The translations under genes and the position numbers were made by a program. Below, piece by piece: positions 50,851-60,275 of a stretch of DNA of 64,000 nucleotides (position 1 is its first letter; the number at the start of each line of letters is the position of its first letter). The notes below the pieces were generated by a model. It saw nothing but the letters and a program-made list of their open reading frames with translations, ran no database searches and was not told where the DNA came from. The DNA comes from Microlunatus capsulatus (GTDB lineage: Bacteria > Actinomycetota > Actinomycetes > Propionibacteriales > Propionibacteriaceae), in assembly GCF_017876495.1 (NCBI RefSeq), contig NZ_JAGIOB010000001.1:806001-870000 (forward strand). Direction: 5' to 3'.

Positions 50851-53562
50851 TCAGCCCCAGCCCTGCCGACGGGGGTCGGGCGGCAGCCGCGGGTTGAGCA
50901 GGTGGGCGACGAGCGCCGTCCAGCCGGTCTGGTGGGTGGCGCCGAGGCCCTCGCCGGTGTCGCCGTCGAAGAACTCGCAGAAGGTGGGGTGCTCCGACCA
51001 CAGCGGGTCGTCGCTGGCCTCGATGCGGTCGCCGTCGCTGGGCCGGCGGCCGTCGACGGGCCGGAACAGCGCCGTCAGCCCGCCGTCGACGAGGTCGGCC
51101 GCCTCCACCAGCGTCCGGAGGTTGCCCGAGCCGGTGGGGATCTCGATCTGGAAGGTGTCGCCGAAGTGCCGGCCGTAGGTGCGCAGCTTGTCGGCCAGCA
51201 GCACGTTGACCGGGAACCAGACGGGGCCGCGCCAGTTGGAGTTGCCGCCGAACATGCCGGTCCGGCTCTCCCCCGGCTCGTACTCGATGCTGGTCCTGGT
51301 GCCGTTGAACTCGAACTCCACCGGGTCGGTGTAGGCCTTGGACAGCGAGCGGATCCCGTACGGGGAGAGGAACTCCTCGGGGTCGAACATCCGCTCGAGG
51401 ATCCGCCGGAGCCGGTCGGGGTCCACCATCGACAGCAGCCGGCGCTGGCCCGCGCCCGCCTCGCCGTCGCCGGTCTGCTCGGTGAGCAGCGGGCCGACCA
51501 GCCCGGGGCGGCGCTTCTGCAGCCAGCGCAGCCGCTCCCCGACGCCCGGGCACTCCTCCTCCAGCCAGGAGGGCACCTCGGTCGCGCCCAGCAGGGGCAG
51601 CAGGCCGACCATCGAGCGGACGCGCATCGGGTGCGCGCGGCCGTCGGGCTCGACCAGCACGTCGTAGTAGAAGCCGTCCTGCTCGTGCCACAGCGAGATG
51701 TTGCGGCTGCCGAAGGAGCTCATCGCCCGGGCGATGGAGAGGAAGTGCTCGAGGAACTTCGTCGCCGTGTCGTCCCAGGCCGAGTCGAAGCGGGAGAGCT
51801 CGAGGGCGATCTTGAACATCTGCTGGGAGTAGAAGGCCATCCAGCTGGTCGCGTCGGACTGCTCCAGCCGGAAGCCCGGCGGCAGCGGGGCCGAGCGGTT
51901 GAACAGCCCGATGTTGTCCATCCCCAGGAAGCCGCCCTCGAACAGGTTGGAGCCGGCGGCGTCCTGCCGGTTGACCCACCAGGAGAAGTTGAGCAGCAGC
52001 TTGGTGAAGATCCGGACGAGGAACTCGCGGTCGCGGTAGCCGTCGATCCGGTAGACGTGCCAGGCGGCCCAGGCGTGCACCGGCGGGTTGACGTCGCCGA
52101 AGTCCCACTCGTAGGCGGGCAGCTGGCCGTTGGGGTGCATGGCCCACTCCCGGCACATCAGCACCAGCTGCTCCTTGGCGAACGCCGGGTCGACGTGGGC
52201 CAGCGGGATGGTGTGGAAGGCCGTGTCCCAGGCGGCGAACCAGGGGTACTCCCACTCGTCGGGCATGGAGATGACGTCGGCCAGCGACAGGTGCTGCCAG
52301 TGCAGGTTCCGGGCGCCCGGCTGACGGCGGGCCGGTGCCGGGGCCGGCTCGGCCGGGTCGCCCTCCAGCCACTGCTCGACGTCGTAGCGGTAGAGCTGCT
52401 TGCCCCACAGCAGGCCGGCGTAGGCGCGGCGCGCGACGTGGGTGTCGCCGGCGTCCAGCCCGGGGTGGATGACGGTGGCGTAGAACGCGTCGGCCTCGGC
52501 CCGGCGGTCGGCCAGGACGCCGTCGTAGCCGGCGTCGAAGGTGGTCGCGTCGGGCGGCGTCGGCTGCATCCGCAGCCGGACCGTGACGGTCTCCCCGGGC
52601 GCCACCGCGGCGAACGTGTAGCGGAAGCCGACCTTGGTGCCACCGCGGCGGGTGACGACGTCCCGGGCGCCGTGCACGACGTGGTCGTTGATCCCGTCCT
52701 TGGTGTAGCGGGCGGCGTTCATGCCGCCGCCGTAGAGCTTGAGCCGGTTGGTCTCGTTCTCGCAGAACATCACCTCGGGGGCGCCCTCGGCGGCCAGGTG
52801 GATCTCGCCCAGGTGCTCGTGCGGCAGCCGCACGGCGGTCAGGCCCAGCCCGTCCTCGAGGGCCACGGGCTCGATGGAGGTGCGGCGCTCGTCGCGGCCC
52901 CAGCTCCAGGTGTTGCGCAGCCACAGCTGCGGGATGAGCTCCAGCGGGGCCGGGTCCGGGCCGTGGTTGGTGGCCGAGACCGTCATCAGCAGGTCGTCCG
53001 GACCCGCCTTCGCGTAGCTGACGAGGACGTCGAAGAACCGGTTCTCGTCCAGCACGCCGGTGTCGGCCAGCTCGAACTCGCGGTCGTCGCGGCCCCGGGC
53101 GGCGTTCTCGCGGCGGAGCTGGTCGTAGGGGTACTCCGCCTGCGGGTAGCGGTACAGCCACTGCATCCAGCTGTGCGTGGGCGTGCAGTCCAGCGCCCAG
53201 AAGTGCTCCTTGACGTCCTCGCCGTGGTTGCCCTCGGCGTTGGTCAGGCCGAACAGCCGCTCCTTGAGGATCGGGTCACGGGTGTTCCACAGCGCCAGCC
53301 CGAGGTTGACGAACCCGAAGCGGTCGCAGACCGCGCCCAGCCCGTCCTCGCCCCAGCGGTAGGCCCGCGCGTAGGCGTGGTCGAAGGGGAAGGAGTCCCA
53401 GGCGTTGCCGTCGGCGGAGTAGTCCTCGCGGACGGTGCCCCACTGCCGCCCGGCGACGTAGGGACCCCAGCGCCGCCAGGGCGCGGAGGCGTCCGCGGAG
53501 TCGGCGAGGCGCCGGTGCTCGGCCGTGTCCGGACGCGGGCGTGGGGGGAAGTCCGACGTCAC
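50851..53562 (-). CDS. GH63/MGH1-type glucosidase
   Basis: A 903-residue protein starting at GTG (VTSDFPPRPRPDTAEHRRL). The (alpha/alpha)6 glycosidase parts are EYPWFAAWDTAFHTIPLAHVDP (general acid region), GGFLGMDNIGLFNRS, SPYGIRSLSKAY, GGNSNWRGPVWFPVN and GWTALVA near the end. This is the bacterial GH63 branch that includes mannosylglycerate hydrolase and alpha-glucosidases. No signal peptide, so it is cytosolic; a role in compatible-solute or glycan breakdown is plausible. It may be co-regulated with the PQQ-type gene downstream. Confidence 0.9.
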   Translation of the reverse strand: MTSDFPPRPRPDTAEHRRLADSADASAPWRRWGPYVAGRQWGTVREDYSADGNAWDSFPFDHAYARAYRWGEDGLGAVCDRFGFVNLGLALWNTRDPILKERLFGLTNAEGNHGEDVKEHFWALDCTPTHSWMQWLYRYPQAEYPYDQLRRENAARGRDDREFELADTGVLDENRFFDVLVSYAKAGPDDLLMTVSATNHGPDPAPLELIPQLWLRNTWSWGRDERRTSIEPVALEDGLGLTAVRLPHEHLGEIHLAAEGAPEVMFCENETNRLKLYGGGMNAARYTKDGINDHVVHGARDVVTRRGGTKVGFRYTFAAVAPGETVTVRLRMQPTPPDATTFDAGYDGVLADRRAEADAFYATVIHPGLDAGDTHVARRAYAGLLWGKQLYRYDVEQWLEGDPAEPAPAPARRQPGARNLHWQHLSLADVISMPDEWEYPWFAAWDTAFHTIPLAHVDPAFAKEQLVLMCREWAMHPNGQLPAYEWDFGDVNPPVHAWAAWHVYRIDGYRDREFLVRIFTKLLLNFSWWVNRQDAAGSNLFEGGFLGMDNIGLFNRSAPLPPGFRLEQSDATSWMAFYSQQMFKIALELSRFDSAWDDTATKFLEHFLSIARAMSSFGSRNISLWHEQDGFYYDVLVEPDGRAHPMRVRSMVGLLPLLGATEVPSWLEEECPGVGERLRWLQKRRPGLVGPLLTEQTGDGEAGAGQRRLLSMVDPDRLRRILERMFDPEEFLSPYGIRSLSKAYTDPVEFEFNGTRTSIEYEPGESRTGMFGGNSNWRGPVWFPVNVLLADKLRTYGRHFGDTFQIEIPTGSGNLRTLVEAADLVDGGLTALFRPVDGRRPSDGDRIEASDDPLWSEHPTFCEFFDGDTGEGLGATHQTGWTALVAHLLNPRLPPDPRRQGWG

Positions 53563-53624
53563 CGGGACAGTCTGCCGCCTGGGCGTTGCGCTCCGGTAAC
53601 GCGTCCGGGGCGCGTCGGGCGACG

Positions 53625-53690
53625 CTGCACCCCGGCTGTCGTCCTGCACCCCGGCGTCGGGGTGCAGCAGCGATCTCGGGGTGCGGCGAG
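53625..53690. repeat. Hairpin repeat left of the AbiEi/DUF559 gene
   Basis: CTGCACCCCG-GCGT-CGGGGTGCAG (53644-53667) is a perfect 10-bp hairpin followed by CAGCGATCTCGGGGTGCGGC; an extra half copy (CTGCACCCCGG) lies at 53625. The whole unit recurs at 54687 in the same orientation on the other side of the gene. Confidence 0.8.
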
Positions 53691-53756
53691 GTCCCGCTGT
53701 CCACAGATGTGGCGGAGGGCGTGGCCCGAGGGGCGGGGCTCTGGTGCGCTGGTGGC

Positions 53757-54668
53757 GTGGACCCCCTCCCTGACGTCCGGCTGGCCCGCGACCTCGTCGC
53801 CGACGGCCGCGCCTACAACGAGCTGGGCCGGCTCGTGCGCCGCGGCGAGCTGGAGCACCTGCGCCGTGGCGCCTACGCCCTGCCCGGGGCTGATCCCGGC
53901 CCCGACGCGCAGCACAGAAGGATGGTCCACGCGACGCTGCCGCTGCTCGACGGCGGCGTCGTCAGCCACCGCTCGGCGGGGGTGCTGCACGGCCTCCCGC
54001 TGCCGCCGGACGCGTCCGCCCTGGTCGACGTGACGCGCGCCGACGCCACCTCCGGTCGCCGTCGCGGGCACGTCCACCGCTGGGCGGCGCCACTGCTGGC
54101 CGACGAGGTCGTCGCCGTCGACGGGCTGCCCGTGACCGACCTGGCGCGCACGGTCGTCGACCTGGGCCGGACGCTCCCCTTCGCCGACGCCGTGGCGGTG
54201 GCCGACGCCGCTCTGCACCGGGGACTGCACCCGGACGCGCTCGCCGCGGCGGTCGAGCGGGCCCGCGGGCGCCCCGGCGTCGCGGACGCCCGACGCGTGG
54301 TCTCCTTCGCCGACGGCCGCAGCGAGAGCGCGGGCGAGTCGCACAGCCGCGTCGTGCTGCACCGGCTCGGGCTGCCGCGTCCGGAGCTGCAGCTCGAGGT
54401 CCGCGACCCCGGGGGCCGGCTGCTGGGTCGCTGCGACTTCGGCTGGGAAGAGCACCGGACCGTCGGCGAGTTCGACGGACGCACGAAGTACGGCCGTCTG
54501 CTGCGCCCGGGGCAGACTCCAGAGGATGCGGTCTGGGCCGAGAAGCGGCGCGAGGACCTGCTGCGGGACGAGGGCTGGCAGGTGGTGCGCTGGTGCTGGG
54601 CGGACCTGTGGCAGCCGGCGCTCCTCGGACAGCGGCTGCACCGGGCCTTCCGGCGGCAGCGCCGGTGA
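53757..54668 (+). CDS. AbiEi-like HTH plus DUF559/Vsr-like putative nuclease
   Basis: A 303-residue protein starting at GTG. Residues 1-60 resemble the AbiEi antitoxin winged helix (AYNELGRLVRRGELEHLRRGAYAL). Residues ~190-290 look like a DUF559/Vsr endonuclease fold: E194 (AGESHSR), D227 (GRCDFGW), E238-x-D240...K244 (GEFDGRTKYG) and the closing DEGWQVVRWCWADL. No AbiEii toxin gene is beside it. Such solitary genes are frequent in actinobacteria and unassigned. It is flanked by two copies of one hairpin repeat, unlike any other gene here. Confidence 0.72.
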   Translation: MDPLPDVRLARDLVADGRAYNELGRLVRRGELEHLRRGAYALPGADPGPDAQHRRMVHATLPLLDGGVVSHRSAGVLHGLPLPPDASALVDVTRADATSGRRRGHVHRWAAPLLADEVVAVDGLPVTDLARTVVDLGRTLPFADAVAVADAALHRGLHPDALAAAVERARGRPGVADARRVVSFADGRSESAGESHSRVVLHRLGLPRPELQLEVRDPGGRLLGRCDFGWEEHRTVGEFDGRTKYGRLLRPGQTPEDAVWAEKRREDLLRDEGWQVVRWCWADLWQPALLGQRLHRAFRRQRR

Positions 54669-54686
54669 GGCACCCCGAGCACCGCG

Positions 54687-54737
54687 CTGCACCCCGACGC
54701 CGGGGTGCAGGAGCGGTCTCAGGGTGCAGGAGCGGTC
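54687..54737. repeat. Hairpin repeat right of the AbiEi/DUF559 gene
   Basis: CTGCACCCCG-ACGC-CGGGGTGCAG (54687-54710) followed by GAGCGGTCTCAGGGTGCAGG. It is a direct, near-identical copy of the unit at 53644-53690. It also lies between this gene and the convergent DUF3145 stop and could terminate both. Confidence 0.8.
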
Positions 54738-55233
54738 AGACGACCTCGTGCAGCCAGCGGACGGCCCCGCCGTCGCCGGCGTGCCGGAAGGGCTCGAGCT
54801 CGTCGTCCCAGGGCTGGCCGAGCAGCTGGCCGAGGGCCGTCGGGAGGTCGAGGCCGCCGGCGGCGGACGCGCTGACGGCGTGCTTGATCCGGTCCTCGGG
54901 CACGAGGATGTCGCCGTGCAGGCCGGTGACGGCGTGGAAGACGCCCAGGCCCGGGGTGTAGGAGTACCGCTCGCCCTCCGACGTCGAGGTGGGCTCCTCG
55001 GTCACCTCGAAGCGCACCTTCTGCCAGCCCTTGAGGGCGCTGGCCAGCCGCGCCGCGGTGCCGACGGGGCCGGTCCAGGTGTACTCGCAGCGGTAGGCGG
55101 CGCGCTCGATCGGCTGCGCGGTCCAGGTCACGCCCACGGGCATGCCGAAGACGCCGCCGACCGCCCACTCGATGTGCGGGCACAAGGCTGACGGCGCGGA
55201 GTGGATGTACAGGACTCCACGGGTCGTGCTCAT
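54736..55233 (-). CDS. DUF3145 family protein
   Basis: A 165-residue soluble protein starting at ATG 55233 (MSTTRGVLYIHSAPSALCPHIEWAVG). Conserved features are the opening GVLYIHSAPSALCPH, EYTWTGPVGTAARLASAL, RYSYTPGLGVFHAVTGLHGD and QPWDDELEPFRHAG. The family is almost restricted to actinobacteria and in Streptomyces lies next to fabF; function unknown. Here several kilobases of other genes lie between it and the fab operon. Confidence 0.9.
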   Translation of the reverse strand: MSTTRGVLYIHSAPSALCPHIEWAVGGVFGMPVGVTWTAQPIERAAYRCEYTWTGPVGTAARLASALKGWQKVRFEVTEEPTSTSEGERYSYTPGLGVFHAVTGLHGDILVPEDRIKHAVSASAAGGLDLPTALGQLLGQPWDDELEPFRHAGDGGAVRWLHEVV

Positions 55234-55434
55234 CTGTTCCTCCTCGTGCATCGACCGACAGCCTGAGAGCTGCCTTCCCCGACATCCTCAGAGCCGGTCC
55301 TGCACGCGGTGGAGCGCTGCCTAGTCTGCACCATCGGCCTCACCCGCACCAGGAGCGCCGGTGCGGCGACGACGCGGGCCCCGAGGCGCACCGGCTCACA
55401 GCCGGCGCACGGGGCGGCCGCCTACGCTTCGTGG

Positions 55435-56448
55435 ATGACCGGTCCCGTCCCCCACGACCGCGTCGCCCTGCTGGTCAACGGCAGCTCGCGGCGCGGCGCC
55501 GACGCCTACGGCCGCACCCTGCGCGGGCTCCGCTCCGCCGGGCTGGCCGTGATGCGCTCGGTGCTGCTCGAGGACCCGGCCCAGCTGCCGGCCGAGGTGG
55601 CGGCCGCCGTCGGCGCCACCTGCCGGCTGCTCGTCGTCGGCGGCGGGGACGGCACCGTCGGCGCGGTCGCCGGCCTGCTGGCCGACCTGCCGCCCGAGGT
55701 CCGGCCTGTGCTGGGCGTCGTGCCGCTGGGCACCGCCAACGACTTCGCCCGGACCCTGGACCTGCAGCCCGGCGTGGTCGCCGCGCTGACCGCCTTGGCC
55801 ACCGGCAAGGTCGTCGACGTCGACCTCGGCCGCGCCAACGGCGCACCCTTCCTCAACGTCGCCTCGCTCGGCCTCTCCGTCGGCGCCACCCACGCGCTGC
55901 ACCCCGGTCTCAAGCGCCGGCTCGGACCGATCGCCTACCCCGTCGCCACGCTGCAGGCCTACCGCCGGCACGAGCCCTTCGACATCCGGCTGGAGTTCCC
56001 CGACGGCGACCGCGAGCCGCTCGAGCTGACGGGTCTGCTCCAGGTCGCCGTGGGGAACGGCCGGCACTACGGCGGCGGCAACACCGTCGCCCCCGACGCC
56101 GGCATCGACGACGCGAGCCTCGACGTCTACGCCGTCCGCGCAGGCCGGATCCGGGAGCACCTCAGCCTGGCCCGGCTGCTGCGCAGCGGGAACCTCGTGC
56201 ACCACGACCACGTGCAGCACGTCGTCACCCCGGCCGTGCGGCTGACCAGCGACCGACCGCTGCCGGTCAACCTCGACGGCGAGATCTCGGCCGCCAGCCC
56301 CGTCGAGTTCCGGGTGCAGCGCAACGCCGTCGAGGTGGTCGTGCCGCAGCACATCACCCACCTCAGCCACGAGGGCCCGCCGACCCCGGCCGAGCCGGCG
56401 ACGCCGGACCGCGGCGCCGAGCCGGTCGAGGTCCCCGGCCAGACCTGA
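55435..56448 (+). CDS. Diacylglycerol kinase-family lipid kinase
   Basis: A 337-residue protein starting at ATG 55435. The catalytic domain has VALLVNGSSRRGAD, the nucleotide motif VVGGGDGTVGAVAGLL, and PLGTANDFARTLDL; the C-terminal beta domain has VAVGNGRHYGGGNTVAPDAGIDDASLDVY and PLPVNLDGE. It should phosphorylate diacylglycerol, a sphingoid-like base or a related lipid at the membrane. Transcribed alone, divergent from DUF3145. Substrate not determinable. Confidence 0.9.
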   Translation: MTGPVPHDRVALLVNGSSRRGADAYGRTLRGLRSAGLAVMRSVLLEDPAQLPAEVAAAVGATCRLLVVGGGDGTVGAVAGLLADLPPEVRPVLGVVPLGTANDFARTLDLQPGVVAALTALATGKVVDVDLGRANGAPFLNVASLGLSVGATHALHPGLKRRLGPIAYPVATLQAYRRHEPFDIRLEFPDGDREPLELTGLLQVAVGNGRHYGGGNTVAPDAGIDDASLDVYAVRAGRIREHLSLARLLRSGNLVHHDHVQHVVTPAVRLTSDRPLPVNLDGEISAASPVEFRVQRNAVEVVVPQHITHLSHEGPPTPAEPATPDRGAEPVEVPGQT

Positions 56449-56483
56449 GCGAACCGGGCCCGGAACGAGCGGACCCCGAGGGG

Positions 56484-56897
56484 CTAGACCTGCGGCCGTC
56501 GGCCGGCCAGCACGCCGGCGAGGCAGCCGAGCGCGGCCGAGACCAGCACGACGACGGCGGTGACCCCGCCCAGCCCGCGCAGCCCGGTGCCGGCGTCCCA
56601 GAGCAGCAGCAGCCCCCCGGCGGCCACCGCCACGAGGGCCCAGCGGGCCAGCACCGGGCCCGGACGGGGTGCGCGGTGGGCGTCGACCGCCGCCGCGAGC
56701 GCCACTGGCCCCAGGGCCAGCACCACGAGCAGCACCCCCGCACCGGTGGCCGGGTCGGGCAGCCCCGAGGACCGGGCCGCGAGCAGCACGACGACCTCGG
56801 CCAGCACGAAGGCCAGCAGCCGGACGGCCGTCCCGCCGAGCCAGGACCGGTCGAGCACGGACGTCGGCGGAGCGGGCTCGAGACGCGTCGTGGTCAT
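56484..56897 (-). CDS. Small integral membrane protein, unknown function
   Basis: A 137-residue protein (start MTTTRLEPAPPTSVLD). Four hydrophobic segments are visible: VRLLAFVLAEVVVLLAA, GVLLVVLALGPVALAAAV, WALVAVAAGGLLLLW and VTAVVVLVSAALGCLAGVLAG. No family is recognised. It is convergent with the lipid kinase and divergent from the nagZ-like operon. Confidence 0.65.
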   Translation of the reverse strand: MTTTRLEPAPPTSVLDRSWLGGTAVRLLAFVLAEVVVLLAARSSGLPDPATGAGVLLVVLALGPVALAAAVDAHRAPRPGPVLARWALVAVAAGGLLLLWDAGTGLRGLGGVTAVVVLVSAALGCLAGVLAGRRPQV

Positions 56898-57111
56898 CCC
56901 CCGATCGTGGCCCGGACGCCCGCCGGCCGTCGGCCGTTCGGCACATCCGGCGCCTCCGTGACCGAACCGTCACCGTCCTCGTCAGTTTCTGACACGCAAT
57001 TCTGGTGTGAAGTCAACCGTTGACGAGACGACTCCGCCCTGAGTACGTTCGGCAGAACAGGTGTTCGACTCCCCCGCACCGCAACCCGTCGACCGAAGCC
57101 CGGAGACCTCC
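56898..57111. other. Promoter region of the peptidoglycan-recycling operon
   Basis: A 214-bp divergent spacer of clearly lower GC. It holds a short dyad GTCAG-TTT-CTGAC (56981-56993) and a looser TGACAC...GTGTGAAGTCA element just downstream, candidates for regulator binding. No gene is visible in it. Confidence 0.4.
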
Positions 57112-58914
57112 ATGGCCCGCCCTCGCCTCGTCCCCGCCGTCGCCGCCGGCGCCGCCCTCGTCCTGGGCGCCACCGCGCTGACCGCCTCCCCCGCCGCCGC
57201 CGGCCCCGGCGGCCACGACCGCCCGCACCGCTGGGTGCAGAAGACGCTGCAGCAGATGACGCTGGAGCAGAAGGTGGGGCAGCTCTTCGTGCCCTACGTC
57301 ACCGGCGCGACGGCCGACACCGCCTCCCCGGAGAACCTGGCCCGCTTCGGGGTCGCCACCCCGGCCGAGGCGGTGCAGAAGCTGCACCTCGGCGGCGTCA
57401 TCTACTTCGCCTGGTCGGACAACACGCAGGACCCGCAGCAGATCGCCGCCCTCAGCAACGGCCTGCAGGAGGCCGCGCTGGCCCCGGCGGACGACGAGCG
57501 GCGCGGGAAGAAGGCACCGGCCGTCCCGCTGACCATCGCCACCGACCAGGAGACGGGCATCGTCGCGCGCGTCGGCCCGCCGGCCACGGTCTTCCCGGGC
57601 GCCATGGCGCTGGGCGCGGGCCGCGACCTGCGGGCCACCCGCGACACCTACGCCATCACCGGCACCGAGCTGCGCGCGATCGGCATCAACACCGACTACG
57701 CCCCCGACGCCGACGTGAACGTCAACCCGGCGAACCCGATCATCGGCGTCCGCTCCTTCTCCTCCCGCCCCGAGCTGGTGGCCGACCACGTCACCGCGGC
57801 GGTGCGCGGGCTGCAGACCGACGGCTCGGTCTCGGCCGTGGCCAAGCACTTCCCCGGGCACGGCGACACCGGCACGGACTCCCACAGCGACCTGCCCGTC
57901 ATCACCCACACCCGCGCGGAGTGGGAGGAGATCGACGCCCCGCCGTTCCGGGCCGCGATCGCCGCCGGCGTCGACTCGATCATGACCGCGCACATCTCCT
58001 TCCCCGAGCTGGAGCCGAACGGCGACCCGTCCACGCTGAGCAAGAAGGTGCTGACGGGCATGCTCCGCGAGGAGCTGGGCTTCCAGGGCGTCATCGCGAC
58101 CGACTCCCTGCGGATGGAGGGCGTGCGCAAGAAGTACAGCGACGAGGAGATCGCCATCCGCGCCGTCGAGGCCGGGGCCGACGTCCTGCTGGACCCGCAG
58201 CAGCCCGCGCTGCAGTACCAGGCCGTCCTCGACGCCGTCCGTGACGGCCGGCTGAGCGAGCGGCGCATCGACGCGAGCGTCCGCCGGATCCTGGCCATGA
58301 AGTACGAGCGCGGCGTGGTCCGCGACCCGCTGGTCAAGGAGCACGAGGTCGCCCGCACCGTCGGGACGCCCGCCCACCTGGCCCGGGCGCAGGAGATCAC
58401 CGACGCCACGCCGACGCTGGTCACCGACGACGCGGACCTCGTCCCGCTGCCGGCCGGCTCCACCCTGGTCACCGGGTTCGGCGCCACCGGCGTGCCGGCC
58501 CTGGCCGAGAAGCTCACCGCCCGCGGCCACCGGGCCGAGGCCTTCACCACGGGCAGCACGCCGACCGCGGCGGTCGTCGCCGAGGCGGTCACGAAGGCCG
58601 ACGCGCACGACACCGTCGTGGTGATGACCTCCTCGGCCACGAAGAGCCCGGCCCAGCAGCAGCTGGTCGCCGCCCTGCTGGCCACCGGGAAGCGGGTGCT
58701 CGTGGTGGCCGTGGCCAACCCCTACGACATCAGCGTGCTGCCCGGCGTGCAGAGCTACCTGGTGACGTACTCCACCACCCCGGTGGCCGTCGAGTCGGTC
58801 GCCCGGCTGCTGGACGGCGCCATCCGCCCGCAGGGCACGCTGCCCGTCGACATCCCCAGCGCCGCCGACCCCGCGACGGTGCTGTTCCCCTTCGGCACCG
58901 GCCTCACCTCCTGA
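57112..58914 (+). CDS. nagZ: Secreted GH3 beta-N-acetylhexosaminidase (NagZ-like)
   Basis: A 600-residue exported protein with signal peptide ending near AAA (residue 30). The GH3 barrel shows the NagZ loop KHFPGHGDTGTDSH (245-258, His acid/base) and the nucleophile D331 in VIATDSLRMEGV. A C-terminal alpha/beta domain (~410-600) as in Bacillus NagZ follows. It would remove GlcNAc from muropeptides outside the cell. It is the first gene of a three-gene operon with the NamZ-like and AmiE-like genes. Confidence 0.92.
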   Translation: MARPRLVPAVAAGAALVLGATALTASPAAAGPGGHDRPHRWVQKTLQQMTLEQKVGQLFVPYVTGATADTASPENLARFGVATPAEAVQKLHLGGVIYFAWSDNTQDPQQIAALSNGLQEAALAPADDERRGKKAPAVPLTIATDQETGIVARVGPPATVFPGAMALGAGRDLRATRDTYAITGTELRAIGINTDYAPDADVNVNPANPIIGVRSFSSRPELVADHVTAAVRGLQTDGSVSAVAKHFPGHGDTGTDSHSDLPVITHTRAEWEEIDAPPFRAAIAAGVDSIMTAHISFPELEPNGDPSTLSKKVLTGMLREELGFQGVIATDSLRMEGVRKKYSDEEIAIRAVEAGADVLLDPQQPALQYQAVLDAVRDGRLSERRIDASVRRILAMKYERGVVRDPLVKEHEVARTVGTPAHLARAQEITDATPTLVTDDADLVPLPAGSTLVTGFGATGVPALAEKLTARGHRAEAFTTGSTPTAAVVAEAVTKADAHDTVVVMTSSATKSPAQQQLVAALLATGKRVLVVAVANPYDISVLPGVQSYLVTYSTTPVAVESVARLLDGAIRPQGTLPVDIPSAADPATVLFPFGTGLTS

Positions 58915-58958
58915 GGCCCACCGCCCCACCCGCACCGGACGCACGAGAGGACGACCCC

Positions 58959-60275
58959 ATGTCGAACCCCCTGGGCCGCAGGGCCCTGCTCGGAGGAGCC
59001 GCGGCCGGAGCCGGCGCGCTGGCCACCCTGCCCCTGACCGCGGGGACCGCGGCTGCCACGGGACGCGGCGGTGGCCGTCCCGGCCGCGTCCGGCCCGGTG
59101 CCGACGTGGCGCAGGCCGACCGCTGGCGCGTCCTCGCCGGCCAGCGGGTGGGCGTCATCACCAACCCCACCGGCGTCGTGCAGGACACCCTCGGCAGCGT
59201 CGTCGACGCCATGGTGGGCTCGGGCCGGGTCGAGGTGGGCGCCGTCTTCGGGCCCGAGCACGGCTTCCGCGGGACGGCGCAGGCCGGGGAGTCCGAGGGC
59301 ACCTCGGTCGACGAGCGGACCGGCGTCACCGTCCACGACGCCTACGGCGCGGACGCGGAGAGGTTCGCCGCGCTCTACGCCGAGTCGGGCGTGGAGACCG
59401 TGGTCTTCGACATCCAGGACGTCGGCGCCCGCTTCTACACCTACATCTGGACGATGTACCAGGCGATGGTCGCCGCCGCCCGGACCGGTCTGCGGTTCGT
59501 CGTCCTCGACCGGCCCAACCCCGTCGGCGGCCGGGCGCGCGGTCCCGTGCTGCGGCCCGGGTTCACCTCCGGCGTCGGGCTGGACGCCATCGCCCAGGCG
59601 CACGGCATGACCGCCGGGGAGGTCGCCCGCTTCTTCGACGGCGAGTTCCTGCCCCGGGTCGCGGGTCGGCGGATCGCCGACCTCGAGGTCGTCCGGCTGC
59701 AGGGCTGGCGGGCGGACATGCTGTACCCCGACACCGGCCTGCCCTGGATCCTGCCCAGCCCCAACATGCCGAGCCCGACGACCGCGCTGCTCTACCCGGG
59801 CACCTGCCTGTTCGAGGCGACCAACCTCAGCGAGGGCCGCGGGACCACGCTCCCCTTCGAGCTGATCGGCGCGCCCTACGTCGACCACCGCTGGGCCGAG
59901 GCGCTCACCCGGCGACGGCTGCCCGGCGTCCGCTTCCGGGAGGCCTGGTTCACCCCCACGTTCTCCAAGAACGCGAACCAGGTCTGCGGGGGCGTCCAGG
60001 TGCACGTCACCGACGCCGACGCGGTCGACCCGGTCGCCCTGGTCACCCACATGCTCGTCACCCTGCGGGACCTCTACGACGGCTTCGACTGGCGGCTGGT
60101 GGGCGGCAGCAGCGACGGGGGCCGCTGGATGGACCTGCTGACCGGCTCCGACCGGTTCCGCACCCAGCTGGAGGCGGGTGCCTCCGCCGACGCCATCACC
60201 GCCGGCTGGCGCGACGAGCTGCGGGCCTTCGACCGCACCCGCTCGGCCTACCTGCTCTACCCGCGGAGCCGGTGA
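58959..60275 (+). CDS. namZ: Exported DUF1343 exo-beta-N-acetylmuramidase (NamZ-like)
   Basis: A 438-residue protein. The N-terminus carries a Tat-type signal (GRRALLGGAAAGAGALATLP). The DUF1343 domain reads RVGVITNPTGV, VFGPEHGFRGTAQAGE, VFDIQDVGARFYTYIWTM, FVVLDRPNPVGG, YPGTCLFEATNLSEGRGTT and PTFSKNANQVCGGVQVHV. Bacillus NamZ of this family releases MurNAc from the non-reducing end of peptidoglycan. It starts 44 bp after nagZ, and its stop overlaps the next start (TGATG). Confidence 0.9.
   Translation: MSNPLGRRALLGGAAAGAGALATLPLTAGTAAATGRGGGRPGRVRPGADVAQADRWRVLAGQRVGVITNPTGVVQDTLGSVVDAMVGSGRVEVGAVFGPEHGFRGTAQAGESEGTSVDERTGVTVHDAYGADAERFAALYAESGVETVVFDIQDVGARFYTYIWTMYQAMVAAARTGLRFVVLDRPNPVGGRARGPVLRPGFTSGVGLDAIAQAHGMTAGEVARFFDGEFLPRVAGRRIADLEVVRLQGWRADMLYPDTGLPWILPSPNMPSPTTALLYPGTCLFEATNLSEGRGTTLPFELIGAPYVDHRWAEALTRRRLPGVRFREAWFTPTFSKNANQVCGGVQVHVTDADAVDPVALVTHMLVTLRDLYDGFDWRLVGGSSDGGRWMDLLTGSDRFRTQLEAGASADAITAGWRDELRAFDRTRSAYLLYPRSR

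Noticed and set aside
53757-54668. A complete AbiE toxin-antitoxin system
   Set aside because: No AbiEii nucleotidyltransferase gene is adjacent; the neighbouring genes are a glucosidase and DUF3145.
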